DNA of 64,000 nucleotides from Nostoc sp. LEGE 06077 (GCF_015207705.1 NZ_JADEWI010000002.1:186001-250000); one strand, 5' to 3'; shown: positions 8,826 through 18,401, numbered from the stretch's first letter. The notes: generated by a model not told the origin, from the sequence alone. Program-made: numbers and translations.

Positions 8826-10808
8826 TCAATTCTCCGTCGCCAACCAAGCGCGTAAAACCTCTGCTACTGTCCAGGCTTGGGCAATACATCCTCGCGGAGT
8901 CATCGGCGCATCCCCGTCAAAAATTTCGCTGAGACTGCCAATACCATATCCTGTGAGATGATTAGCCATTGGTTCTAAAAATTGCCGCGCTTGTTCAGGA
9001 TTTTTGTAGACGCGTAGATGTGCCAGAACAAATGGCCCCAACAACCAACCCCAAACGGTTCCCTGATGATAAGCTCCGTCACGTTGATACTGATTACCAC
9101 CGTAGATTCCCTGGTATTGAGGATGATTGGGAGAGAGCGATCGCAATCCGTGAGAAGTCAGCAGCATTCTGCCACAAACTTCTACCACACTCTTTTGTTG
9201 GGCTGGTGTGAGGGGGCTTTCTGGTAACGATACAGTAAAAATTTGGTTAGGACGCAAGGCGGTATCATCACCATCAGGACTATCAATCACGTCATAGCAG
9301 TAACCTCGCTCCTCATTCCAAAAGCGCGAAAATCTCGCTAAAGCGCGGTCTGCCATTGCCTCATACTCTTGATGTGGTTTACCTAATTGACGGGCAAACT
9401 TAGCCATTGTGCGTAAGGCATTATACCAAAGGGCATTAACTTCAATCGGTTTGCCAATTCGCGGGGTCACTACCCAATCTCCCACTTTGGCATCCATCCA
9501 AGTTAGTTGAACATCGGCAACGCCAGCATAAAGTAACCCATCAATGGGATCAAGGTGGATATTATAGCGTGTGCCACGACAGTGCCAATAGATGATATCT
9601 ACAAGCACGGGAAACAATTCACTCAGCAAATCATCATCGTCTGTGGCAACGTCATAAGCGCGAATTGCTTCAAAGTACCAAAGTGTAGCATCGACTGTAT
9701 TGTATTCTGGTTGCTCCCCGACATCGGGAAAACGATTAGGCAGCATTCCCTGGTCTATATACTTAGCAAAGGTGCGGAGAATTGAGCGGGCGACTTCTGG
9801 GCGACCAGTGGCAATTGTCAACCCAGGTAAACTAATCATTGTGTCTCGTCCCCAATCACTAAACCAGGGATAACCAGCAATGATGGTTTTGCCGTGAGAT
9901 TCCTCTGGTACTGGGCGGTCAACAATAAACTGGTCAGCGGCTAATACCAGATGGTTAATCCAATTAGGGGATTCCTGGGCGTTGATGGGTCGATTACTCT
10001 GCCAAAGTTCTATTAGCTTATGGTCTTGAGTGTGGTGTGCTTTGAGTGCAGTTTCACTATGCAAATCTGCGAGTTTTTCTATGCTGGCGACAAAGGTTAG
10101 TGTTTCTCCAGGATTGAGTGTAACGGCAAAGGTGCCAGCGTGGAGATGATCTTCTGTATCCTTCAAGCCCCGATAACGTTCAACGGCTAAGTCAAAGTTA
10201 TAGTACCAATTGTGAACGGGTGAAGCGATGCCTTTGTCACTCAACAAATAAAATGGTGTAGCAGTCGGGTTAGCCGTTATACAAATTCCCTGTTCTACTT
10301 GCTCAACAGACATTTGCCAGTCGTTGCTTTTGGTGTCACCGTGATAATCACGGTAGTTGACCATTGCTTTGAGTGTCAGGTGCAAAGGTTGGGTCGCACG
10401 GCGCAGAACATATTGGATATATGTTGTGTTTGCGCCTTGCTGCATCCAAATGCGCTTTTCTAGCAAAGCGTCAGCTACAGCATAACGCCAGAGGGGAATT
10501 TTACCTGCCAAAGCAAAATGTTCGATATGTCGATAACCTTGGGGACTAACGATTTGATCTGCCCAGCGATTCGTGTGTAGGGGATAATAGCGATCGCCAT
10601 ACAAAACGGTTTCATCTAGTTTTGCCAGCAGTAAAGTGCGGCCTAAAGGTGGGTGTAAGGCGGCTACAAGTAAGCCGTGATAGCGACGGGTTAGCAAACC
10701 TGCTACAGTCCCAGAAGCGTAACCACCTATACCATTGGTGACTAACCATTCTCGTGTCTCTGCGGTGTCGAGATTGCCACAGATTTCCCGCCCAAATTCC
10801 ATATACAT
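8826..10808 (-). CDS. Glycogen debranching enzyme (amylo-alpha-1,6-glucosidase, GH133 type)
   Basis: The N-terminal domain has the signature EWLVTNGIGGYASGT, then LLTRRYHGLLVAAL, as in archaeal/bacterial-type debranching enzymes. The C-terminal (alpha/alpha)6 barrel shows AGYPWFSDWGRDTMISLPGL, with the likely catalytic acid region, and NTVDATLWYFEAI and GTVWGWLLGPF. It removes alpha-1,6 branch stubs from glycogen in the cytoplasm. The length of 660 residues fits the family. ATG codons at 10808 and 10802 are both possible and neither has a clear ribosome site. It ends 60 bases from the convergent CHAT-TPR gene. The next minus-strand enzyme gene, at 13041, is also a polysaccharide-type barrel. 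Confidence 0.92.
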   Translation of the reverse strand: MYMEFGREICGNLDTAETREWLVTNGIGGYASGTVAGLLTRRYHGLLVAALHPPLGRTLLLAKLDETVLYGDRYYPLHTNRWADQIVSPQGYRHIEHFALAGKIPLWRYAVADALLEKRIWMQQGANTTYIQYVLRRATQPLHLTLKAMVNYRDYHGDTKSNDWQMSVEQVEQGICITANPTATPFYLLSDKGIASPVHNWYYNFDLAVERYRGLKDTEDHLHAGTFAVTLNPGETLTFVASIEKLADLHSETALKAHHTQDHKLIELWQSNRPINAQESPNWINHLVLAADQFIVDRPVPEESHGKTIIAGYPWFSDWGRDTMISLPGLTIATGRPEVARSILRTFAKYIDQGMLPNRFPDVGEQPEYNTVDATLWYFEAIRAYDVATDDDDLLSELFPVLVDIIYWHCRGTRYNIHLDPIDGLLYAGVADVQLTWMDAKVGDWVVTPRIGKPIEVNALWYNALRTMAKFARQLGKPHQEYEAMADRALARFSRFWNEERGYCYDVIDSPDGDDTALRPNQIFTVSLPESPLTPAQQKSVVEVCGRMLLTSHGLRSLSPNHPQYQGIYGGNQYQRDGAYHQGTVWGWLLGPFVLAHLRVYKNPEQARQFLEPMANHLTGYGIGSLSEIFDGDAPMTPRGCIAQAWTVAEVLRAWLATEN

Positions 10809-11612
10809 AAGGCAAATTGAGTGATTTTTTAGGTTATCACCAAAATCTACTCACTACAAATTTGTTGTAGTATCGCGCCGCCACTACCAAAATCAGATAT
10901 GTTTTTTGGAGTTTTTAGGGTGATAACGGAAGCCGACATGAAATAAACTGGCTTTTAAATATACTGGAAGTTCTTCTGCGACCGAGCTTGTCGCAACTAA
11001 GTATTTCTTCTCTAGAGGAATCCGACTTGATGATTGAAATTACTTGTGTGGGTGGGGAACAAGGAACAGGGAAAGAAGTAACAGAGGTGTACTGAGTCTT
11101 TTCTCCAAATCAAATATGATTCCTCTAGTATCCTAGCGTTATTTTGTCATATTAAATTTACTGAGACTCTTGCATCATCAATTTCCCCGTTTATTTATGT
11201 CATCTATCTATTTTCATCATTCGGCAATTGATATTTATCTGTTATCTATTCGGCGAATCCTTTCTTACCCAGAGCAGGTAGTTTCCACGTAACTATAATC
11301 TGCCCAAAACAGTTAATCTGCTGTGATGAGAATGACTGTGTGATTTCCATTGTTCACTGCAAAATCTAAAATTCACAAAACTATAAGTATTTAGTCACGG
11401 TAGTTAAAGTTACCTTCCTTGAAAAAAAATGTTGTTTTCAACATTTCCATTTAAATTTAACTTATTTTTAAGTTTAGATATTTAGCTTACCAAATCGGCA
11501 TATTCAGTTAAGATTAAGCATGTTTTACTATTTAGTTGCTGGTTCTGGACTGCTAGACTCCCTGGATTAATTTCATCTTGTTATTCAATAGCTGTTAGCC
11601 CATATCGCTCCC
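10809..11612. other. 800-base intergenic region upstream of the debranching enzyme
   Basis: I see no gene. Near the debranching gene a 9-base inverted repeat (GTTATCACC near 10833 and GGTGATAAC near 10919) encloses a smaller one (ACTACAA ... TTGTAGT near 10851), in a place where a leader RNA structure or operator could act. A G/A-rich repeat patch (GGAACAAGGAACAGGG) lies near 11056. Another stem, TTGAAAA ... TTTTCAA, lies near 11419. The rest is AT-rich promoter DNA for the flanking genes. Confidence 0.5.
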
Positions 11613-12125
11613 ATGCTGACCTATCATCGCAAGCCTGTTTGCTTATCACTAATTTCCACTGACCTGCCATTCTGGTCAGTGGTAGAAACTGCCGGAACAC
11701 TGTATCAAAAAGATACGGAACGATTTCATTTACTGTTAACTGCACCGCCTCTGATTACCTGTGAAGTGGAAACTTCTCCCAGTACAGAGGCAATTTTGCC
11801 CCACAAAACAAATAATGCCTACGTTCCCAGTAGTCCGAGAATTTTATGGCTGGAAATTTCTCCATATCGGGTAATTATGACTATGCAAGGTAATGGTCAA
11901 GTAAGTTACCGCCATTTCTGGGAACAAGGCGTATACGGTGTTAGCCGTTATTGGTTGCCAACGGAATCATTACAACCCCATAATCCGATTCGCTTACGCA
12001 ATTTTACGAAAACATTAACCCTCACTGGCAAACAATTTCCTGAACACTTACGTCTAGAATATGAATTGTGGGCAGAAAAAGTCCAACTGGGATGTTATAT
12101 CCTCAATTTAGAAATTAAACACTGA
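11613..12125 (+). CDS. Conserved-looking hypothetical protein, 170 residues
   Basis: I do not recognise a named domain. The protein has no signal peptide or membrane segment and reads as a compact soluble beta-rich protein with many aromatic residues (LEISPYRVIMTMQGNGQV, YRHFWEQGVYGVSRYWLP, LRLEYELWAEKVQLGCYIL). The C-terminal YELWAEKVQLGCYILNLEI resembles a strand-helix-strand ending. Its codon use fits the neighbours. It stands 108 bases before the Lgt-like gene on the same strand, so co-transcription is possible. Real coding sequence is likely from composition; the function is unknown. Confidence 0.7.
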   Translation: MLTYHRKPVCLSLISTDLPFWSVVETAGTLYQKDTERFHLLLTAPPLITCEVETSPSTEAILPHKTNNAYVPSSPRILWLEISPYRVIMTMQGNGQVSYRHFWEQGVYGVSRYWLPTESLQPHNPIRLRNFTKTLTLTGKQFPEHLRLEYELWAEKVQLGCYILNLEIKH

Positions 12126-12232
12126 GAATTCAATCTTTTCTATCTTGCCTTTCCCAAACTTTAATTGGGAAAGGCATAATATTTATCACTTTTTAGCAAA
12201 ATTTAACATCCAGAACAAATAACAAATGATCG

Positions 12233-12997
12233 ATGATACAAGTATCGCAATTGCTGACTTTCCCCGTATATTTTTGGTTAGGTTCATTACGGATTCATCC
12301 GCATATTTTATTTGAATCTTTAGCTTATGCGATCGCTTTCCGTTTATTATTGTGCAATATCCGCAAGGATGCGATCGCTCCCCGGCAACGTAGTTCTGTG
12401 ATGGTTGGTGGGATGCTGGGAGCTTTAATTGGCGCTAAGGTATTAGTCGCTTTACAACATTTAGATTTAGTTGGGCAAAATCTCCAGGAATTAGCTTTAC
12501 TGCTTTTACAAGGCAAAACAGTAATTGGCGCACTTTTAGGTGGTTTAATCGGTGTAGAAATCACCAAAAAAATTATTGGCGTTCGTCAATCAACAGGCGA
12601 TGTTTTTGTTTATCCTTTGATTATTGGGACAGCAATTGGCAGGATAGGTTGTTTTCTCACTGGGTTGAGCGATCGCACTTATGGGATTGCTACTACTTTA
12701 CCCTGGAGTGTTGATTTTGGTGATGGCATTTCCCGTCATCCCACACAATTGTATGAAATATTATTTTTTATTTGTTTAATCTTCTTATTAAATTTTCGCC
12801 GCCGTTATCAATATCGCAATGGCGATTTATTTAAATTTTATTTAATTTCTTACTTAAGTTTTCGGTTTTTCATTGATTTCATCAAACCAGATTTTCATCC
12901 CTTACTTGGTTTAAGTGCCATTCAAATTGCTTGTTTATGCACCATCATTTATTACTTGCCTAGTATTCCCCAAGTTTTTCAAATGAGAGATACTTGA
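12233..12997 (+). CDS. Prolipoprotein diacylglyceryl transferase (Lgt) family membrane protein, probably a divergent paralog
   Basis: This is a polytopic membrane protein with about seven hydrophobic segments. It has the Lgt signature region GRIGCFLTGLSDRTYG (canonical form GRxGNFxNxExxG) and HPTQLYE near the C-terminus. Lgt transfers diacylglycerol from phosphatidylglycerol to the lipobox Cys of prolipoproteins. Here the Asn of the signature is Cys, and the segment that normally carries an essential His (SFHGG in typical Lgt) reads KTVIGALLGGLIG, without His. It may therefore be a paralog with another substrate, or inactive (inference). The start ATG at 12233 overlaps a second ATG in another frame. 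Confidence 0.82.
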   Translation: MIQVSQLLTFPVYFWLGSLRIHPHILFESLAYAIAFRLLLCNIRKDAIAPRQRSSVMVGGMLGALIGAKVLVALQHLDLVGQNLQELALLLLQGKTVIGALLGGLIGVEITKKIIGVRQSTGDVFVYPLIIGTAIGRIGCFLTGLSDRTYGIATTLPWSVDFGDGISRHPTQLYEILFFICLIFLLNFRRRYQYRNGDLFKFYLISYLSFRFFIDFIKPDFHPLLGLSAIQIACLCTIIYYLPSIPQVFQMRDT

Positions 12998-13040
12998 TCA
13001 AGTAAAGCTACCAAGAGATATGGTACGTTAGGGCTAATCT

Positions 13041-16000
13041 TCATTCTCTTAAACTGCTAGATTCAGCAAACTGTGTCAAGAAGCGGAAGGCTTTGAGAAT
13101 ATAAGTCGCGCAATCTTGAGGAGAAGTATTATAAAACGATCGCCACGCGTTTGCTTTATCTTCATCATAGCGATCACCGCGTTCTGGATGTGCATCTAAC
13201 CACGCCAAGCGCACCGCATGACCAATTAACACATCTAACACGATATATTCTTCAATTTGCAAGCTAGGGTTTTTAGCTGCGATCGCTCCTAATTCTATTA
13301 ATGCTTCAATATTAACTTGGCGATATTCTGGCGCTTCGATTTTATTTAATAAATGCTCAACTCGCAAAGCAAAGTTCTTTTCGCCAGCAGTCATTTCCGA
13401 TAACATCAACTCGCTATCTAAACGATTGCGACGTTCTAATTTATCCCCAATAACTAAGCCTTTGCAATGTTTCATCAATAGCCAAACTTGCTGAAAAAAG
13501 TTTTTCGGTACACGGTTTATAGCTCCTCCGGCTTGGCGAAAGCGTCGCCAACCACCCGCAGGAACTTCGATTTCTTCAGCAATTGTTGGTAGCACTATCC
13601 ATTCAATATCGCTTTCTTTTTGCTTGACGTGCAATGATTCCTGTTGGCGCAACAAATTACTCACTCCTGTATAACCAGTTAATACCTGACGCAAGCGCAT
13701 TTTGATTTCAAAAGGCGAAAGTTCCATTAACTGTTCGTAGGCTTCATCTTGGGTAACGCGTAATTCTTGTGCTAGTTCGCTGGTAATTAATAAGATGAGA
13801 TAGCCGACTCTTAAAGTTAACAATCCTTGAAATAATTCTGTTTCCGAACGAATCAGAGTCCCCAGATACAGTAAAATTTCTTGTGTAAGAACGCGATCGC
13901 GGATATCCTCACGACAAAAATGCTTGATTTTTTCAGCAATTTCGTTATGAGGCATCGGTACAGTAATCAATGATGCTTCGCTATACGCTCTCCCTACGGC
14001 TATTTGTTTACCACGCACCAAAATACTAGTAACAGCATCGGATAAGCCAATATCCACCATCTGTAGTAACCCCGCCGCCCGACGGACTACCGCCCAAAGA
14101 CCCAAATCGCCAGCTTTGGTGTAGACTTCATCCAGCAAATTAGCGACTGTAACAAAAGTATTAGGGCTACCAAATCCCGTATCAAATTCTAATCCTTGCA
14201 AGCGAGTCAAAGCCTGCAATAACTCGATTTGCTCATAAAGATTTTCTGAAGCCCGCAAAGCAGACAGCAAAAATTTTAAGTTAGTTTGGCACTCCATTTG
14301 AAATTCTTGGGTATGCCCTAAGCGCCAACTTTTGCCGGGATGATAAGCCAAATAATAGCAATGTGGTGCAGCGTCTTGCATTGCTGAGTGATAAAATTCG
14401 GCATCTTGCAGAAAATCTATTCTTTGAATCGCACCTGTCAGCATTAACTGATTCAGTCTACCTAGTTTGACACGCGCACCGTTGCAAACACCATCTTTGA
14501 GTTCTTGCATCAATTCTAATAATGCCTCAGACCCAATTTCTAACATGGTGTGGGTCAACATTAAAGTTAATATCGGACGACCTAAATCACTCCAATATTG
14601 TTGAATATAAGCCAGTTCGCTTCTAATTTGATCGACTAAAAAATGGTAATCAAGAGTTAAATAAAACTGTTGAGCATCTAAAAAAGAAGGCAAAAATACT
14701 ACTGTTTCACCACAAATCCGAAAGATACGGGATGTAGTTAAACTCCGCAATCTTCGCACTGGTCGTCCAGTCAAACCTAGTTTATCATTGCGGCCAATTT
14801 GGGTATAAATAGTTGATAGTTCCCCAGCTTGTCTGACTTGAATTGGGTCTACTTGCTTGGGGGTTTGGGTTTCAATTCCTTGAACTGCTAGTTTGGCTTG
14901 CAAGTCATCATCTTCGGCTAACAAGGCAATTTGTACTAGGGCTTCGCGGTTTTTTCCCATAGATAAATGTCTGCCTAATGGGTCAATATCACCCACAGCC
15001 AATAAACCTTCACTTAACAGTTGTCCGAGGAAATATAAACTTTGCGCCCAGACTAAGGGAATATTTTCATTAGGTAATCGCAGTTGACTTTGGGGCGCTA
15101 ATTTTTCTGCTTCTATGTTTTCTGCTGGTACATAATACAGTTCTGGCAATAAATCATAACCGTCATGTTCTACTAACAGTGATGCTAATAGTTCTTGATA
15201 TTTTTGAACTTGCTTTTGATCGTTACGGAATAAGCCATCAAGCAGTAAATAAGTAAAAAATAACGGCCATTCGCATTCGATATGCTCAAATTGCTTTAAT
15301 TCCCAAGGTTCGTAGTGTAAGCGCTGGTTATCTTCTAAAACAGTTTGATGTCCGTCACGTAAGAAGCGTTTACAGCCATATTTGCCTTGGAGTTTGTTGA
15401 TGATATCGTTAAAGGTGCGATCGCGCAGATCTACATTCTCCACCGCGAAAGCTGGATAACTAATAATACTCAACAGTGCCGCATCAATTTCTTTCGATGC
15501 AGATTCTCTCGGTAATAACGATTCTAAGGTACTCCGAGCGCGGGCAATTTCATCAGGTAGCACATGAATTACCGATGCTTGACTTCCACGCACCCCAAAT
15601 AAATCTAGTTCATTGATGGCTTCTAGTGCTGCTTTCGCCATCCCTACAGAACTAGCATTCAACTCTGCACTACCATGATTAATTTTATTACCCCGTTCCC
15701 AAATACCATAATCTGGTGTGCGGTAAGCTCGTCCAATATAGTAAACCAAGTTCTGCACAAAGTTTACTTCATCAATCGTATAAATAATCGGCAATCCTGA
15801 AGCGGTCATTTGCGCCAACATCAGGATAAATATAGATGTGGCATCAAGTTGTAAATGTCCCCACTCATCATCACCAACGACAATATCGCCCGTCGCCGTA
15901 TTATATTTGGCGTGTAAGCCATCTAAAGGTGACTGAGTATGTTTAAACTGCTCAACTTTATGCGCCTGTCGCATCATCGCAAATAGCAACCCACGCATCA

Positions 16001-16265
16001 GCTTAATCACGCTGTGTTCTAGTTCGTAAGTGCGTCCCTTATCTTCATCAACTTTGCGATACGCCAGCGCCAAACCCCAAACAGCCAAAATACTGTAAAC
16101 ATTGTCTCTGACCCAAGCATCTGTATAATCCCCGTGAGCCGTAATAGCTGTACTCGCAGGTAGCAAACCAGTAATCGGATTTTGCCGCGTGAGGATAATG
16201 GTTTTGATTTGCTGGTAGTAATGCTCCAGTCGAGTTTGTAATTCAGTAGCTGTTTTCATACTCAT
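13041..16265 (-). CDS. Glycoside hydrolase family 15 / phosphorylase kinase alpha-beta-like protein
   Basis: This large protein (1074 residues) begins LEHYYQQIKTIILTRQNPITGLLPAS, then DYTDAWVRDNVYSILAVWGLALAYRK, the (alpha/alpha)6-barrel start typical of phosphorylase kinase alpha/beta subunits and related GH15 proteins. DDEWGHLQLDATSIF and YGIWERGNKINHGSAELNASSVGMAKAAL continue the barrel. The C-terminal half resembles the eukaryotic PHK regulatory region (SPFEIKMRLRQVLTGYTG). In cyanobacteria the substrate is not known to me; a glucan-related role fits the nearby debranching enzyme. No signal peptide is present. Divergent from the TetR gene, which starts about 250 bases away. Confidence 0.85.
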   Translation of the reverse strand: MSMKTATELQTRLEHYYQQIKTIILTRQNPITGLLPASTAITAHGDYTDAWVRDNVYSILAVWGLALAYRKVDEDKGRTYELEHSVIKLMRGLLFAMMRQAHKVEQFKHTQSPLDGLHAKYNTATGDIVVGDDEWGHLQLDATSIFILMLAQMTASGLPIIYTIDEVNFVQNLVYYIGRAYRTPDYGIWERGNKINHGSAELNASSVGMAKAALEAINELDLFGVRGSQASVIHVLPDEIARARSTLESLLPRESASKEIDAALLSIISYPAFAVENVDLRDRTFNDIINKLQGKYGCKRFLRDGHQTVLEDNQRLHYEPWELKQFEHIECEWPLFFTYLLLDGLFRNDQKQVQKYQELLASLLVEHDGYDLLPELYYVPAENIEAEKLAPQSQLRLPNENIPLVWAQSLYFLGQLLSEGLLAVGDIDPLGRHLSMGKNREALVQIALLAEDDDLQAKLAVQGIETQTPKQVDPIQVRQAGELSTIYTQIGRNDKLGLTGRPVRRLRSLTTSRIFRICGETVVFLPSFLDAQQFYLTLDYHFLVDQIRSELAYIQQYWSDLGRPILTLMLTHTMLEIGSEALLELMQELKDGVCNGARVKLGRLNQLMLTGAIQRIDFLQDAEFYHSAMQDAAPHCYYLAYHPGKSWRLGHTQEFQMECQTNLKFLLSALRASENLYEQIELLQALTRLQGLEFDTGFGSPNTFVTVANLLDEVYTKAGDLGLWAVVRRAAGLLQMVDIGLSDAVTSILVRGKQIAVGRAYSEASLITVPMPHNEIAEKIKHFCREDIRDRVLTQEILLYLGTLIRSETELFQGLLTLRVGYLILLITSELAQELRVTQDEAYEQLMELSPFEIKMRLRQVLTGYTGVSNLLRQQESLHVKQKESDIEWIVLPTIAEEIEVPAGGWRRFRQAGGAINRVPKNFFQQVWLLMKHCKGLVIGDKLERRNRLDSELMLSEMTAGEKNFALRVEHLLNKIEAPEYRQVNIEALIELGAIAAKNPSLQIEEYIVLDVLIGHAVRLAWLDAHPERGDRYDEDKANAWRSFYNTSPQDCATYILKAFRFLTQFAESSSLRE

Positions 16266-16487
16266 TCAAGAAAGCTGGCAATATTTCACCCTGTGGCTGT
16301 GCAGAGAATTGTTCTGTAATGGGTAATGAGATGACAGCTAAGGGTAGTAGAGACTACTTATTATCTCGTGTTAGTAGCCATTTAGTTACACAGTTGTTAA
16401 AGAATCCTCACTGAAAATAGAAATTTGTGGAAATTCTTATATATTGCAGGGATCTCGGCTTTGTAGCATCAAAGTTTTTTACTTGCC

Positions 16488-16509
16488 AATAAACGAATGC
16501 TCGTTTATT
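16488..16509. promoter_or_regulatory. Operator-like palindrome in front of the TetR gene
   Basis: Perfect 9-base arms, AATAAACGA and TCGTTTATT, surround the spacer ATGC. A closely related palindrome stands before the next gene, as expected for a TetR family autoregulator. The ATG at its centre is in frame with the regulator but is unlikely to be the start. Confidence 0.75.
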
Positions 16510-16517
16510 ATAGGATT

Positions 16518-17090
16518 ATGAGGCACAAGGACGATAAAAAAAATCAAGCCATCTGTGATGCAGCAATCGAACTGATTACTGCCAATGGTTTTGCTGATAC
16601 TTCGATGTCGAAAATTGCCAAAACCGCGAATGTTTCGCCCGCGACAATATATGTCTATTTTGAAAACAAAGAGAACCTTCTCAATAAAATCTATTTATCC
16701 GTGAAGCAAGAAATGAGTGCAGAAATTTTGAAAGGTGTCAACCAGAACCTATCGGTGGAGAAAGCCTTTAAAATGGTCTGGAATAATTATTATCAATACG
16801 CGATTAAAAATCCAGTCAGATTTGCTTTTACGGAGCAATTTGCTAATTCCCCGATGGTTGACCGCATTTGCAAAGATGAAAGTTTGAGCTATTTCCAGCC
16901 AATGCTAGATTTATTCAATCGCGGTAAAGAGGAGAAGGTTTTTAAGGATATTTCCCTGGAAATTTTTACTGCTTTTACCTTTGCGCCTCTGACTGGATTG
17001 ATAAAAGAGCATTTTAGTGGTGCTTTGATTTTGGACGAAGGAATGTTAGAGACCACCTATAAAATTGCCTGGGATGCAGTAACGAATTAA
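16518..17090 (+). CDS. TetR/AcrR family transcriptional regulator
   Basis: The N-terminal helix-turn-helix is typical: AICDAAIELITANGFADTSM, then SKIAKTANVSPATIYVYFENKENLL at about residues 25-55. The remaining all-helical domain should bind a small ligand. I place the start at ATG 16518, eight bases after the operator, because an upstream in-frame ATG lies in the centre of that palindrome. The SDR gene follows after 57 bases with a second matching operator, so the regulator very likely represses itself and the oxidoreductase. Base composition and phrasing differ a little from the surrounding cyanobacterial genes. Confidence 0.9.
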   Translation: MRHKDDKKNQAICDAAIELITANGFADTSMSKIAKTANVSPATIYVYFENKENLLNKIYLSVKQEMSAEILKGVNQNLSVEKAFKMVWNNYYQYAIKNPVRFAFTEQFANSPMVDRICKDESLSYFQPMLDLFNRGKEEKVFKDISLEIFTAFTFAPLTGLIKEHFSGALILDEGMLETTYKIAWDAVTN

Positions 17091-17107
17091 TTCTTTTTTT
17101 AAGAGTT

Positions 17108-17131
17108 AATTAAACGAACATTCGATTAATT
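17108..17131. promoter_or_regulatory. Second operator-like palindrome, before the SDR gene
   Basis: Arms AATTAAACGA and TCGATTAATT (one mismatch) surround the spacer ACAT. Over the central 18 bases it matches the palindrome at 16488 at 14 positions. The AGGAGAG ribosome site of the SDR gene begins two bases later, so a bound repressor would block expression. Confidence 0.75.
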
Positions 17132-17147
17132 TAGGAGAGTAAATAAA

Positions 17148-18083
17148 ATGAAAAATGAAAAATGGAACGCGGAAAATATTCCGAGTCAAAAAGGGAGAGT
17201 AGCAATTGTCACGGGTTCTAGCAGCGGCATCGGTTATGAAACGGCACGAGTTTTAGCTAATAAACAAGCGTCTGTAATCATTGCGGTTCGCAATTTGGAC
17301 AAAGGAAACAAGGCATTGGCAAAAATTCTGCAACAGAATCAAGATGCCGACGTAAAGGTGATGGAACTTGATTTGGCGAATTTAGCATCAGTTAAAAATT
17401 TCGCTGAAAACTTTAAGAAAAATTATTTGCATCTCGATTTACTGATTAATAATGCGGGTGTGATGATTCCGCCGTATGCCAAAACGACGGACGGTTTTGA
17501 ATTGCAGTTCGGCACTAATCATCTCGGACATTTTGCTTTGACGGGACAGCTTTTGGAACTTTTGATCAGCACCGAAGGCTCACGAATTGTCAATGTTTCG
17601 AGCGGCGCACATAATATAGGCAAAATAGATTTCGATGATTTGAATTGGGAAAAGAGAAGTTATGCTAAATGGAAAGCCTACGGCGACAGCAAACTTGCCA
17701 ACCTTTATTTCACCTACGAACTCGACCGCAAACTAAAAGATCACAGTATCGACACACTTGTAACCGCCTCGCATCCGGGCTGGACAGCAACCGAATTGCA
17801 GAGAACTGCGGGCGGCATTGTGGAATATCTCAACGGCATCCTTGCTCAAGACATCACGATGGGCGCATTACCAACCCTGCGGGCGGCAACTGAAGCAGGC
17901 TTAAAAGGCGCAGAATATTTCGGCCCCAATGGGTTTATGGAGATCCGCGGCTATCCAATAAAAGTCGAATCAAACGAGTTATCCAAAGACCAAGCGATCG
18001 CTAAAAAACTATGGGAAGTATCGGAAAAACTAACCGATATGAAATTTGAATTTAATAAAAAGGCGCAAAACACGGGCAAATAA
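17148..18083 (+). CDS. Short-chain dehydrogenase/reductase, TetR-controlled
   Basis: The cofactor loop TGSSSGIGYE lies near residue 23, NNAGVM follows, VSSGAH supplies the catalytic Ser, and YGDSKLAN is the YxxxK active site. This is the classical SDR order, and the layout resembles the retinol dehydrogenase / protochlorophyllide-reductase-like branch (311 residues). It should reduce a carbonyl compound with NAD(P)H; the substrate is unknown. AGGAGAG nine bases upstream of the ATG is a strong ribosome site. The upstream TetR regulator and shared operators suggest induction by a reactive or toxic carbonyl compound (inference). A rho-independent terminator follows at 18159. Confidence 0.93.
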   Translation: MKNEKWNAENIPSQKGRVAIVTGSSSGIGYETARVLANKQASVIIAVRNLDKGNKALAKILQQNQDADVKVMELDLANLASVKNFAENFKKNYLHLDLLINNAGVMIPPYAKTTDGFELQFGTNHLGHFALTGQLLELLISTEGSRIVNVSSGAHNIGKIDFDDLNWEKRSYAKWKAYGDSKLANLYFTYELDRKLKDHSIDTLVTASHPGWTATELQRTAGGIVEYLNGILAQDITMGALPTLRAATEAGLKGAEYFGPNGFMEIRGYPIKVESNELSKDQAIAKKLWEVSEKLTDMKFEFNKKAQNTGK

Positions 18084-18158
18084 GAAAATATTCGGTAAAG
18101 TTTGTCAAACCATACGCGCTTTCTCTTAAGCAGTCAAAATTCTATCGAACTAAAAAAG

Positions 18159-18189
18159 AAAACCCTGCTAATGGTGAGCTAGGGTTTTT
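18159..18189 (+). terminator. Rho-independent terminator of the TetR-SDR unit
   Basis: AAAACCCT-GCT pairs with AGC-T-AGGGTTTT across a 7-base loop (one bulged T), ending in TTTTT C TATTT. It lies 75 bases after the SDR stop. Confidence 0.75.
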
Positions 18190-18401
18190 CTATTTACTGC
18201 CTTGATATATGTTTTCCTCTATCCCTTGCTGTTTAAGGATTATGCCTGATTTTGTCCGGCAACTCTATCTGTCCGATTTCGGGCAATTTCGATGGTCAAG
18301 CTTGAATTTGGCGCAGATGGTTCACTCAAAAAAGCCATTGGTTCAGGCAAAGTCACAAAAAAAATTTATTTTCTGCCTAATTACTGACGATTAACCGCAA
18401 A

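Noticed and set aside
18209-18394. 61-codon open frame after the SDR terminator
   Set aside because: Its composition is not protein-like, it has no ribosome site, and it has no family I know.
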